DNA of 64,000 bases from Cadophora sp. MPI-SDFR-AT-0126 (taxonomy: Eukaryota; Ascomycota; Leotiomycetes; Helotiales; Ploettnerulaceae). The notes under the pieces are model-generated. The model was not told the DNA's origin, searched no databases, and worked only from the letters and a program-made list of their open reading frames with translations. Below, piece by piece: positions 34,856 through 45,763 of this stretch. The DNA lies in NCBI GenBank assembly GCA_020747065.1, contig JAGMVK010000015.1, positions 124,001 through 188,000 of the forward strand. The letters are read 5' to 3'. A program made the translations under genes and the position numbers. The stretch's first letter is position 1. Each line of letters begins with the position of its first letter.

Positions 34856-36485
34856 GGTTGGAAATTGTGTCGTATGAGAGAGAGGTGATAAGTAGAGACG
34901 TTGTGAGTTTGAAGTAGAACAACTCCATAAAGGATGCATTTATACTAAATATCCCTGCGTGAGCTCATGGTACGGAGTTAAGGCTCTCATCTCTAGCGGA
35001 AGCTGTCGAAAGTATAACAGAGCGCTAACACGCATACTCGACGCAGCTAACCATGATGGGAAAAGCGTATTGCGGAGTTACTTCGTACTCAGGGCAACAG
35101 ATGTGAAGTCTTCACCTCTGAGCCAAACCAAATAGAGTAATATCTCATTGGATCCTGAAGATTCATTGGTTGACTACCCTTGCTAAAATAGAATATCCTA
35201 GAATGAAACTTACACCTGATTCCCCGAGTACCAAAGTATGAACACTTGGCAGGCTCGGAAGTAAGCAGGTTGCTTCCTTGGTATGCTTGGAAGCTTATGC
35301 TACCCTGCTTTTGAATTGCAGGGTAAAGAAAATTTTGACCACTACTATCCCCCGCCCCCCCTAGCTTGAATGTTAAATTTCTAGTATGCTTCGCGCCACA
35401 GATTTAACATTCAAGCCAGGGGGGGGATAGTAAGCGTTATCCGCCCGTGTTTCGTGGAGTTGGATGTTTACTTCGTACATGCACCCTCAGTATGCTTTTA
35501 ACGTATCAAGATCCCCACTTTTTCCCCCGCTATTAATGAAGCATGCAGCCCTCAACTTTTCGGATTCTCACTCAACCCCTTGTGCCCCTTTCACGATTGA
35601 AGGATAACACTCCTATTGCGAGGTTCCGCGCAAAATCCACTGAGGTGTTACTGGGTAAAAGCACTCCATAAACGCCACTTCACTGTATCATGGGAGTCTC
35701 CCGGACACCGATACCTCATTCACATCGAGTTGCTTTACGCCAGCATTTCCAAGCCTCCAATCCTAAGCCCACTCAAGCTGCTTTGAGGGCATGGTTCAAG
35801 TCGCGATTTGGCTACAACAGATGATCAATAATGGTTTGGACATTTATATATAGTCCAAGTGGGATTACATCATGTCATGCTTCGAAGCACCAATGGGAAG
35901 TCGCATTCTATTCATTTTTGCCTCCAGCCATAGCATCAACAATAGAATGACACGAGTAAGGATACGTTTAGCAACGGCCGAGTTCAAACAAAGGCCAATC
36001 AAAGCTTGACCAGTGGTCAAAGATACACATCCTTCAGTGACTTTTCATTTGGGCCTAATGATCAATGGGGATCAATTCACAAATCTTTTGGAAACCAGTT
36101 TTGGAAATCAGATGCACTGTGACAGTCCACCACGCTCTTCGAACAAGAGTTCAGGTCAGCTCGACAATTGAACCCAGTATCCTCCAGAAACCCCTAGAGT
36201 CCAGAAAATAGATCTAATAGACACACATAACTAATCCACACAAATGGTCGGAAGCTGGGGGGAGTGCTCCAGGCAAAAGATGGGGAATACTTCAGTTTCG
36301 ACGACTGTACACAGCCTTGTGGTGCTGGCCTAAGTTCCACGAGATCTCAGATACCTAAGAAAAGAACTCGAAATGGGATGGACAGTGAACACCATCTTGC
36401 TTCGTCCTGTATCGTACCAGAATCATAGGTTGGCTACCACCCAGTTCAAGTGATCAGACCTATAAGCGGTTTGACAATCCTAGCT
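34856..36485. other. Intergenic region with a MITE hairpin
   Basis: About 1.6 kb upstream of the epoxide hydrolase gene. Apart from the short hairpin element at 35345-35430 and C/G homopolymer runs beside it, I see no coding or structured feature. Confidence 0.5.
35345..35430. repeat. TA-flanked short hairpin MITE, copy 1
   Basis: The 86-bp element begins CTATCCCCCGCC and ends GGGGGGATAG, with inner arms CTTGAATGTTAAAT and ATTTAACATTCAAG. TA flanks both ends. A related copy with the same end and core motifs lies at 62559-62636, so this is a dispersed repeat rather than a unique palindrome. Confidence 0.75.
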
Positions 36486-37990
36486 CGCTTGAAAGTAAAC
36501 TTCAAGATCGAGGCAAATTGTCTTGAACTTTTCCGTTGGCCAGTATGCGAACCAATCGAATAAAAATGACACATTAAATTTCACCTCCAACGGCGATCCA
36601 TGCACAGTTGGAAGCGGGCTTCTGAATAGGTAGGAAAAAATCTCCCCCAGCTTGATATCGACCATCGTCGTATCCGACAGCCTCAGTGCGCCAATGTCCT
36701 TTCTCGTCCTTGCCAGCTGTGCTGATGGCAGTACCTGCTGGGATCGTCCAAGCCTTGCCTCCTTCGAGGGTTGGAATACTAGAGGATGACGAAACACAAC
36801 TTGCAAACGCTTGGTCGTGCCGTGGGAAAGACTCGTAAGGACTCGTTGATGATGGCAGATAGATACGGAAGAGACTGGAGAAGGGGAAGTGAAGTCCTTT
36901 CCAAGAATTCTAGATCCACAGTCCAAAGCTCGTTCTTGAGCGTACGCAGGGAAATGGGATTATCCAGAAGGTGGAAGACTGCGATGGACAGAGTCCAAGA
37001 GGTGGTTCTCGTACCTGCGCCTACGAGCAATTGTGCTTAATCCGTAAGCTGGAGAGTAGTTTTCTCACGCTCAGAAAGTTTTGAAAATAGGGGTCATGGA
37101 ACAGAGCGACGTATTAGGGTTCGGAACGGGACGGGTTCCTCCCATAACGAAACGGCATCAATTTGTTGGAAACATGCGTGTTTCATCGTGATAGCGCCAG
37201 CATCACCATCTCCTTAACGACAAATTACACTTTCCGGTAGTGACACAACAAGAGTGACGACAGGATGGAAGATCTTCCATAGTGTAGGAAAGTGAGAAGC
37301 TGCGCGGCCGGTGGTGGCGAAGCTCGGGGTCAAGATTCGGGCTTCCACTCGACGCTCGTGGCGGCCGAAACAGTATTCTATTAAGATATCTTGAAAGAAA
37401 CATGAGCAAACACGGAGGTGTGAGCAGACGAGGCTCACCGTTGGCCATTGCTGCAATTGCATTCTCTACCTGAATCGCCGCATCCGCGCTCTGATCACCA
37501 GTAAATCGGCTGATGGGTGTATCCACGCACTGGCTGTAGTTGTCTTGCTCGCTGCACTGAAAAGAATTGATTGAGCGGGCTTCTTCTCATGCGGTGTGTC
37601 TGGCAGTCAATAGTGCTAAAGAGGCTATGCTCAATGGGAAACATCTTTGTAGACCCTAGATAACGGGAGGATCGGCAATTGCTTCATCAGGAATGTTTTG
37701 GCAAGAGGATAATACATATCTCGAGCTCATCTTGCAACATTCAGATCAGGATATACTGGATTCCCCCAACACCTACAGTACCACTTGTTTGCTGACCGAT
37801 CATTGGAGAACAAAGTATCGTAGAACCCGTGATTGTTTATATGTATCCCATAAGGATTGATACAGACTCTCGGGCGATATTGTTCATGAAGTGCTTGGAT
37901 TTTCCAGGTATATTGACCTGGCTTCACGATGTCATAACAGAACTCGTAAGCAAAAGTCAAGGCCGCGGGGAGAAGTAGAGGGATAAGCAA
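36486..37990 (-). pseudogene. Cytochrome P450 pseudogene
   Basis: P450 landmarks appear in order but in different frames. The N-terminal region reads YDIVKPGQYTWKIQALHEQY and INPYGIHIN (37990-37727). The C-helix region reads HSLFSTIDCQTHRMRRSPLNQFFS near 37600. Next comes DILIEYCFGRH near 37370. Helix I LVGAGTRTTSWTLSIAVFHLLDNP and the helix K start LPYLSAIINESLRVFP lie at 37030-36790, followed by AWTIPAGTAIS near 36740. Stops and frameshifts separate these blocks. No FxxGxRxC heme-binding loop is readable downstream, so the heme-ligand cysteine appears lost. The gene would have been an ER-membrane monooxygenase; substrate unknown. Confidence 0.85.
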
Positions 37991-38787
37991 ATTGGTAGGA
38001 GCAATAGAAGTCGGCTGTTATGAATACACAGTCGACGACTTCCTGGCTCAAACATCGCCATATCCACCAAGGGGCGGAGAGATACAGTTAAACAAGTTGT
38101 ATCGATACCACGACAATCCACAGACCTAAATTTCATGAATCTGTCGAGGCGTTGCGGTCCCTATGTACTCTGAAAATACGAGAAGATGCAGTGGCGGGAA
38201 GAAGCATCAATGGCACATCCCTGGATCAGACGTATGTCCATGTCTTGCTTTAGGTACCCCCAATTGAAATAGAGTGGATTCTGCAACGGAAGGCGTGGTG
38301 GTTGCCACCTGACGAGTGAAATGCAAGAGAATGGCAACTGCATGAGATGCCTAGCTACTTCTGGTATATACCTCGTGGAACTAAAAGTACATGGCACACC
38401 AAGAGAAGCGATGTTGCCGCCCTGAGATAAGCAACTTCCCTGTAAAGCAAACAATAAATGTACGATACATTCTCCACGACCTACCATGACAGACCAGGTA
38501 TGCTATGCGTCGCGCGGCCGCAAAGTCTCGATGCCCGACAACCACACCGCATGTTCTGGACCTCTGGCACACAGGACAGTCCGTAAAGAAAGGTGTCATA
38601 TTTAAAGGGCATCATGTGCGACTCATCTATCTATCAGCGTTCAATTCAGCTGCTTCAGACCGTGCATATATGAACGCAAGCCAGACCAGCTGTGAAAGAA
38701 TACCCGTCCGTTCATACGCACCTACGTTGAGATACATGAATCCGATGTTCCGTGAACGCCATTCCGAGCCCAAATTACCAAAAGACC
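37991..38787. other. Intergenic region, no gene seen
   Basis: About 800 bp between the P450 remnant and the GH16 gene, both leftward. A leftward open frame of 108 codons at 38161-38487 has no recognisable content. The GH16 3' end lies at the right edge. Confidence 0.5.
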
Positions 38788-40369
38788 TCAGAACTTCTGA
38801 TATCCTCCATTCATATAGCCGCCAGGGTATCCCCTCGATTGAGATGGTGCTGGAGAGGTGACCGGGAACGAGGGGCTTCGTGGAATATTATTAGAACCAC
38901 CATAACCTCCGGTGTATGCGTTGCCTGCACCGTTGATCAAACCACCTGAGTTGCCCCCATTCCAAGCTCTTGGGCTCTGCGGAATTGGGCTGACAAGCGA
39001 TGGCGTCTGGTTCCTTGAGATCGGGCTATTCACTCGGGACGGCAGTTCATTTACGGCCACATTCATTGGACTCTTCGGCTCCGGGAAATCGGCTGCTTTG
39101 GTCCCCTGTGGCACATAAGTTCCTCCCCATCCACCAAGAGCGTCATCCCCTTGCGTTTCATAAGCTCCTTTATCCCATCCTCCGAGCCCTTTTTCACGAA
39201 GTTCAACCTGGTTTTTGTATTCCTCTGCACGTTCTCTCTCGACCTTTGCATCATACTCTATCCTTTCTTTCTTTCCTTGCCTCCGTCGGCGAATACAGAG
39301 GAAGAGGAATGCGGAGAGGAGCAGGGCACCGGCAGCGGCGCTGCCCGCATAGACGGCAAGTTTAGTGCTCTGGGGTAGCGCTGCAAATTTCTCTGAAAGG
39401 GAAGGCTCTGGATTTTCCGTCTTCTCGATTGCTTTGGCAACGGTTGAGTTTCCGCTGATAGCCTTGATGCTCTGCCAGCTTCCAGACTTGTCGGTCCATT
39501 CGTATTCCTTGGCGCCAGTCGAGAAATCGGTCACATCGGTGTTCTTCACTGTCATTGTGTAAGGGCCTTTGGAGAAATCGCTCAGCCCGCCAGCCCATTC
39601 GATGGTCCCTTTGTTGTTGTCTGGATCTCCGCCAGCCCAGATTCCAAGGCGAACAGTCATTGGGGTCTGGGGATAATTGTGTCCCCCATTCGCAGCCGCA
39701 TATGGAAGGGTTCTGATGAGTTCGGAGTCGATGTACCATTCCAATTTATCAGATGTCCAGTGGATCGTATAATTGTGAAACGTTTCCCTGGGATCGGTCG
39801 TCATCGGGTGGTATATAGCTCGATCGAATGAGGTGGTATTGCCCTTTCCAAAGTAATTCGTCTCGACGTGAGTGCCGTTGCCGCCGAGAAATTCCCAATC
39901 AACTTCATCGAGGTCGTCGGACTCCAGTACAATCGAGGAGATGATACCCTGACCCTTGGCCGCCTTCATTATGACACTGACAGAGCCGAAGAATATATAG
40001 AATTTGGATTGGATGGTTGGTGAGTCTTTGCGCTTGTTGATCGTGTATTCGCTTCCATCAGTACCATAGACCAGAGCTCCAGAAGTGACATTGAACGAGT
40101 CTGAGACAGTGGATGAGGTATTGAAGACAAAGTTATGGCTGATTCCTAGAGCAGGGTCGTTTGGACAAGTCGTGTTCATTGGATCGCAATCCGTCCACTG
40201 GGAGAATATAGGTTAGCAGTGCTCGAAGTTTCGCAACTGATGTTGGCGTCGCAAGCTGAATCGGGGTGTACATGGAGCGCGATCTGTTTGCCATTGGACG
40301 TACTGTTTGGGCAGAAACACATGCGACAAGAGCAGAAGCTCCCAGAAAGAGAGTGGAGAGGAACTGCAT
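38788..40369 (-). CDS. Cell-wall GH16 transglycosylase, CRH type, with TM anchor
   Basis: Exons 40369-40304 and 40197-38788 give 491 residues. A signal peptide (MQFLSTLFLGASALVACVSAQT) leads into WTDCDPMNTTCPNDPALG, typical of CRH proteins. The GH16 active site is DEVDWE at 119-124, with two catalytic carboxylates (Glu120, Glu124) around Asp122. CRH enzymes link chitin to beta-1,6/1,3-glucan in the wall. Instead of a GPI signal, a transmembrane helix lies at about 302-324, followed by RRRRQGKK and a 160-residue Pro/Ser/Gly-rich cytosolic tail. The first ATG of the signal peptide was taken as start. Confidence 0.9.
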
Positions 40370-41499
40370 GACGAAGGAGCGTGGGTTGGGAAACAATTGT
40401 GTTGGATATCGAGGATTCCTAAGAGAGTGACTTTGCGCACAACGCGTCTCGCGAGTTGGCGACGAGAATGAATGAGCGTGTGGAATTAATTCCAGATGGA
40501 AGAAGGAGCGTAATGTGCACGAATGCACAGGAGAGACGCAATCGATGCGATGTGGTGTAAAGAGAGTGACGGCGACGGCGACGAGCTGTGCGGCGTTGAT
40601 GTTGCGACAGGAAGCTCAAAACGAACAGAAGAGGGGGACGATCTGGAGATGGGGGAGATTGGAGCTTCTTGGCAAATCTGCGACACGCTGATTTGCCGGC
40701 CCCTGTCACTTGCCCCTGCCTGCCGCTGCCCCTGAGTGGCCGCTCGTGCCTGTGCTCGATTGGGGTACAAGCGAAAGATTAGCGAGTTAAAAAAAAAGGG
40801 GGTGGCTGAATTCGGCAATGAAGCTCATCAAGAGACGCAACTTGAAACCAGTTACTTCATTACTTCACTTGACCCAAAATCTCATTCAGCGAGAACTGAA
40901 TTTGACATAAGATTTTCAAGGACAGCCGCGAATTCCATGATTTCACTGGAATGAAAAGAGGCTCTGCTCAGCCAAAAAGGCTTGTAGGCGTCGCATACGT
41001 AGTTAGGTATTCGGATATCAGACCAAGCCTTCCACAAAGCTCGACCCAAAGTCTTGTGGTGATTTCAGATCTTAGCTTTGGAAGCTTGTACTAGCGATAT
41101 CATTAGAACCTGCTTAGTTCGAGCTTGATGGTATTCGAGATCTTGATTTCACTACTGATGATACCCTCCGATTGAACTTCCTGCTTGGTATCCTGTCATC
41201 TCCGCCCAAGCTCTGTAGGTCAAAGACAAGCTCTTGATGTCATGGTCTATGATCAGAAGAATTGCACATCTACACGCAACCGCACCGAACAAGCCCGATA
41301 GGCATCTGTCTTTCAACTCCATGAATCCCCCGCTTCGAAAGAACTATGCTCTATTCCTTTCAAGTGCCGGCTCTCTGTTCGTACTCTAGGTCGCATCCAA
41401 GATTGAGGCGCTAGCAAGACTTTATACTCGAGGATACTTGAAGCTACGATGGCGATTCACTCCACCGCCGACTAATTAAAAAGGTACGTCTACCAACCC
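40370..41499. other. Intergenic region, GH16 promoter and unidentified sequence
   Basis: The first 400 bp, upstream of the GH16 gene, include leader and promoter sequence. An A-run (41 bases on from a GC-rich stretch) lies near 40789-40797. From about 41000 to 41500 fragments may belong to the N-terminus of the following histidine-kinase remnant, but I cannot align them. Confidence 0.4.
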
Positions 41500-42880
41500 A
41501 TGGCTGAGATCCAATGATTTGGGGGCAATTGACACAACTGCCAACTCCCGGCTGGAGGATTGCGTGGGAAGAGGTCCTTGTAGAAGGAGAAGTTGATCAT
41601 GTCAATGCTTCATGGGATAAGGTTTCAGCTGGTTGACACGCAAGTTCGAATCAAGGGCCTGTGGAAGGCACTTGCTCTAAGATGGATGACAATGCCCATT
41701 GGGACAATACTGATTTCATGTTCTCGATATGTCCAGATTTGGGCAAGGACGGCGAGGTTACATCTTTAATGAGGTAAGCCAAATCCCTCATTTTGTGGGA
41801 TGGCCACAGTTTGTTCAAGCACCTACCAAAAGTGTTTTAAATATTCTCACACTTCAGTTAATGCGTTATAGATTAGCCTTTCCGCAGTCGAGTGACTGAT
41901 ATCAAGTGAGTTTCCTATGTTATCAAGCCGAGCTTTAGAAACTCACATTTTAGTGCTATTGAATGGTCAGAAAGCCAGCTTCAACGAAAAATGCTTCCGG
42001 CTATTGAGCTCAAGAAACATACCACTCGATACATCAGTCGAATCTTGTAGGTACCATTTGCACACGCATCACCCAAGACCTATTAGAACTTATGGAGACT
42101 CCGCCTAAGACTCTTCATCTCTCGCCAACTCGCTGAGATGCAAGGCGGGGAAATCGAGGTGGCTACTCAAAGTGGAAGAGGCAGCACTTCCCCACTTTTC
42201 CCCCACTTTTTCCCCAACTTTACATCAAAACTTAAAGAATCATACCGACCGCTGGTATTCAGACAGACCTCCCGATCTTGGTTCTGGAAGATGCACTTGG
42301 GGAGACATACGCTGTTGAGTCCCTTGGCGTGGAAAATGGGAAGACCCCTAGCATATAACACGAGATGGCGACTGGTCCAATGTCATTTGAGCCTCCTGAG
42401 ACTTTCAATGTCCTGGTGGTGTGCTCGATGGCAATCTTCTAATCCAGAAGGTCGTGATGAAAGAACTCCAGAAAACCGACCATATCGTGAGTGAAGCGAA
42501 CTACACCCAAGAGGCACTGGAATTTATCAAGAAACCAATGCCGTCTGCTCAAAAGTTGAGTGTGGTGCCGATGGACCTGGAAATACCTGTGATGGATGGT
42601 ATTGCCGCAGTGGAAATGGAAGCAGAGGGCAAGATTATCACGCACTCGCCAGTAATTGTTGTGACAGTAATGCAAGAAGTGACCAGATCAATCATTCCCT
42701 TGATGCAAGGATGGTAAGATTGCTTTCAAAACATTTAATAACACAAGACTGACAAGAGCTAGATGATGTAATCACTAAGCCATATCGGCTAATCGATATG
42801 ATGAAACACATAGAAAAGATGGTTTTTGGGGTCATATACATCGTGTTGCCCAAACGCTCCTGGCATAGAACGTTCATCAT
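41500..42880 (+). pseudogene. Hybrid histidine kinase pseudogene
   Basis: Three pieces are recognisable in order. A PAS-like piece (EGEVDHVNASWDKVSAG, then MDDNAHWDNTDFMFSICPD) lies at about 41580-41770. The C-terminal part of an HATPase domain (ASPKTY, LFISRQLAEMQGGEIEVATQ, SGRGST) lies at about 42065-42190. A receiver domain (SVVPMDLEIPVMDG, DDVITKPYRLIDMMKHIEK) lies at about 42420-42820. Stops and frameshifts separate them. The histidine-bearing dimerisation domain and the N-box half of the ATPase are missing. Intact relatives are cytosolic phosphorelay sensors. This copy cannot encode a kinase. Confidence 0.8.
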
Positions 42881-42958
42881 TCATCACTCATCACTCATGG
42901 TACATGATATATACATATGCATAGAGAAAATCATTTCTTGACCTCCAAGAAATAGAGC

Positions 42959-43922
42959 TCAAGAATTATACTTGCCAGCCTTGGCACTGCTGAGCTTGAG
43001 AGTCTGCAGTAATGGTTTCTGTCCATAATCAATTAGCAACTTCCTCTCCAGCCAACATAAAGTTACAGACAGGCGGAGATCTCTCACAAGAGGAACAAAA
43101 GATCGAAACGACTCACATTCCCATCTGCAAAATCTTTAACATGCCCTCCAACGGCCCTCCTTTACTCCCACCAAACCCAGCAAACTGATCCATCCCCCAA
43201 TCCCATTCCTTCTTAGCCTCTCCCTTCTTCGTCTGCCCAGCACCCATCTTCTTGAGCATATCTCCAATTCCCAAGCTCCTAACAGCTCTCACCATTCCCG
43301 CTCCGGCCAGAACCGGTATAAAAGTCAATAGTCCCGCTGTAATTGGGTTTCGCTTGCACCATTTCATCGTCGCCCGGAGCCAGCCCTCTATCTTCGCAAG
43401 CATGCGCTGAACGAACCCTGGGCGCGGTGTAGGACGGGATGCATTGTATGGAGATGGGACGGGATTTGTCGGCGAGTAATAAATTGGACGAGGGGAATGC
43501 CTGCCCTTTGGTGGGGAGTACGAGCGTCGTCTTGGCGGGGTGTATGTTTGTGTTTGTGGGCGAGTCTTCTGTGGTAGAGGGGAGGCTGGGCGGGTGTAAT
43601 AATCGTTGCTGCTGCCATGGTGTACAGGATTCTGGTACTCGTATGGACGTTGTTGGACTTGGGATTGTCTGGGAGAATCAGACGGTCGGGGAGGTAGGTG
43701 TTCGTACTGCGATTGCTGCTGGGCCATGACAATTTGTGTGTTTGGATTCGCGGATTGGGTATCCCAGTGGTTTGGAGATGCTGGCCGGGAGTAGGTGGCT
43801 ATGATAGGTTGCTGAAAATATGTTTCTTGAGCTGGGCGACTCTTGTAGGAATTATCCTTGTACTGAGGAGAGCTCGAAGGAGGCGGGGTAGGGTAATCGG
43901 TATATTTAGTCGCAGATGCCAT
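42959..43922 (-). CDS. Uncharacterised proline-rich protein with one TM segment
   Basis: Exons 43922-43117 and 43043-42959 give 296 residues. The N-terminal 165 residues are Pro/Gln/Ser/Tyr-rich and likely disordered. They are followed by an amphipathic basic stretch (GFVQRMLAKIEGWLRATMKWCKR) and a hydrophobic helix at about 194-212. The C-terminus is Lys/Gly-rich. A donor, GTGAGT, overlaps the apparent stop after QMGM; splicing to 43043 continues the frame as KLLIDYGQ, KPLLQTLKLSSAKAGKYNS. I do not recognise a family; no signal peptide is seen. The start at 43922 was chosen over an in-frame ATG at 44009 because the low-complexity fungal-type N-terminus begins there. Confidence 0.75.
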
Positions 43923-44473
43923 ATTGTTTGTTGGGAATTTGGTATCAAGCACAGTGAAGTGCTCAATAACCAGCTCGAGATGTGTTTGATTCAAGAATAA
44001 GCAAGGCAATGGAAATGAGAAAAGGGACGAAAGAGAATTGGGATTTTACCCGCACGAGAAAGAGTCCTGCTCGGTGGTTGGGGACGACAAAAAAGAATTG
44101 GCGGTGAAGCTCAGGCTCTGAGACAGGGCAGGGCAGGGCAGGGCAAGGCTAGACGGGTGCAAGGGACAAGGACCTTGTAGCGGGCCGGGTAGCAGGACGG
44201 GAGCTTTCTTGGGGGGGGCCCGACCCTGGTCGACATTCCCTGAGGTCTGTAGCGATTGCCCAGAGATGATTTTCACAGGTTGGATTGTTTCTCTTTTGTT
44301 TCGTAGGGCTGATTAACTGGTGAAGTGACTCCTTCTCATCAACAACACAGAGATAAGTAAGAAAACAAAAGATGATTTGTTCCTGCTTCTGAATGTCCTC
44401 AGATCCCCTGATGACATTTTGCTGAAGGTAAACACCTCTGCACAACCGAATATCACCAGACCTGCTAATCACC
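43923..44473. other. Intergenic region with GGGCA microsatellite
   Basis: About 550 bp. It contains a GGGCA tandem repeat at 44124-44145 and a G-run near 44211. An open frame at 44046-44276 is a low-complexity shadow of this repeat. No gene is seen. Confidence 0.5.
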
Positions 44474-45304
44474 TCAGATTTTGACTCTTCCCGTCGAAGA
44501 TGTAATTCCACCATCGACGACAATTTTCTGGCCGGTGATATATTTGGCTTCATCCGACACCAAAAACAGAGCAGCATTTGCTACATCCCAAGCATCACCC
44601 ATTTTGCCCGTCGGAACTTGCCCATTCCTCATCGCCATGTAGTCTTTTCGCAAGCTCTCTTCATCGCCATCCCTGCCTTGGGAAAACCTGGCCACCAAGC
44701 CCTTCGTATACGGCGTGTCCATGAGCCCCGGAACAACGGTATTCAGCCTCACACCCTTGGGCGCATAAATGACCGCAGTGGCTTTCATAAATTGCATGAT
44801 TGCAGCCTTTGTTGCCGAATATCCCACTTGAGGTTTGCCGATGTACCGAAGGCCAGCAATGCTCGCAACACTGACGACGGCACCAGATCCTTGTGCTTCC
44901 ATAATTGGCAATACATGATGACACGTCAAGTAGACACTTTTGAGATTGATGTCTATCTGGGCGTCCCAGACTTCTTCCGACATTGTTGCTGGACATCCAG
45001 GTTCTGAGCGACCAACATTGTTGATCAAGATATCGATTCGGCCATGCTTGGACACACAGGCATTGACTAATGCCTTGACGGATTCCGATGACGTGACATC
45101 GGTTTCAACTACATCACAAATCCCACCTTCGTCCTCGATGGTTTCCTTTGTTGTGATTGTTGAAGAGAGCGTACGATTCCCGCCAAAGATCTTAGCTCCT
45201 TGCCGAGCAAAGAGAACTGCCGTGGCTGCACCGATGCCCCAGCCTCCTGGTTCGCTCTGTCCTAGCCCAGTGATGAGGACAATTTTCCCTTCAAGACTTA
45301 ACAT
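44474..45304 (-). CDS. Short-chain dehydrogenase/reductase (SDR)
   Basis: A single exon encodes 276 residues. The NAD(P)-binding loop starts TGLG at 12-15 and ends GIG (23-25) with an unusual insertion, SEPGGW. NNVG lies at 95-98, the catalytic Ser in SVASIAG, Tyr162 and Lys166 in GYSATKA, and the family C-terminus ITGQKIVVDGG near the end. These features place it among classical SDRs that oxidise or reduce a hydroxyl/keto group. It is divergent from an IlvD/EDD dehydratase gene 460 bp away, suggesting a shared catabolic role. There is no targeting signal. Confidence 0.93.
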   Translation of the reverse strand: MLSLEGKIVLITGLGQSEPGGWGIGAATAVLFARQGAKIFGGNRTLSSTITTKETIEDEGGICDVVETDVTSSESVKALVNACVSKHGRIDILINNVGRSEPGCPATMSEEVWDAQIDINLKSVYLTCHHVLPIMEAQGSGAVVSVASIAGLRYIGKPQVGYSATKAAIMQFMKATAVIYAPKGVRLNTVVPGLMDTPYTKGLVARFSQGRDGDEESLRKDYMAMRNGQVPTGKMGDAWDVANAALFLVSDEAKYITGQKIVVDGGITSSTGRVKI

Positions 45305-45763
45305 TTTGATTTTAATCTCTCTGCGTTCCGTAGAGTAGGAAAGTCTAAGAAATTTTTCAGAACCTTTTCACAAAGCTTAGAACGTTCAATGTTGGTATTT
45401 AAGCTGCTTCCAACAAGCGAGGCTACTTGAATGACGGAACAACATCCGTTAGCCACGGATCATGGCCCGCAATGCTATTGTATTGGCTGTGAGTTGACTC
45501 CAAAGACGCTTGTATCTTTGCCTGGGACTCCGAAAAGTCTGCGAACTTCTTCTGCTCAAACTGGCTCAGAATAGCCATATTTTGACAATTCCCCGCATTT
45601 TCAAGGGTCACGGAAAAGGACCCGCGGGCATTCCCCACAGACTCGCGTAGATATCAACTCGGCAGCCCTTCAGTACATCAAGAACCATCGCATGCAATTT
45701 TGATCTTGTGTCATTGACTTTTCTTCACCGTACATTCCAGGTCGTACTTTGACACTGCTCAAA
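45305..45763. promoter_or_regulatory. Bidirectional promoter region, SDR and dehydratase genes
   Basis: A 459-bp divergent interval separates the two start codons. It should hold both promoters. I see no clear palindromic operator. A leftward open frame at 45423-45638 has no recognisable content. Confidence 0.55.

Noticed and set aside
43439..44000. Overlapping rightward open frames
   Set aside because: Shadows of the leftward proline-rich gene.
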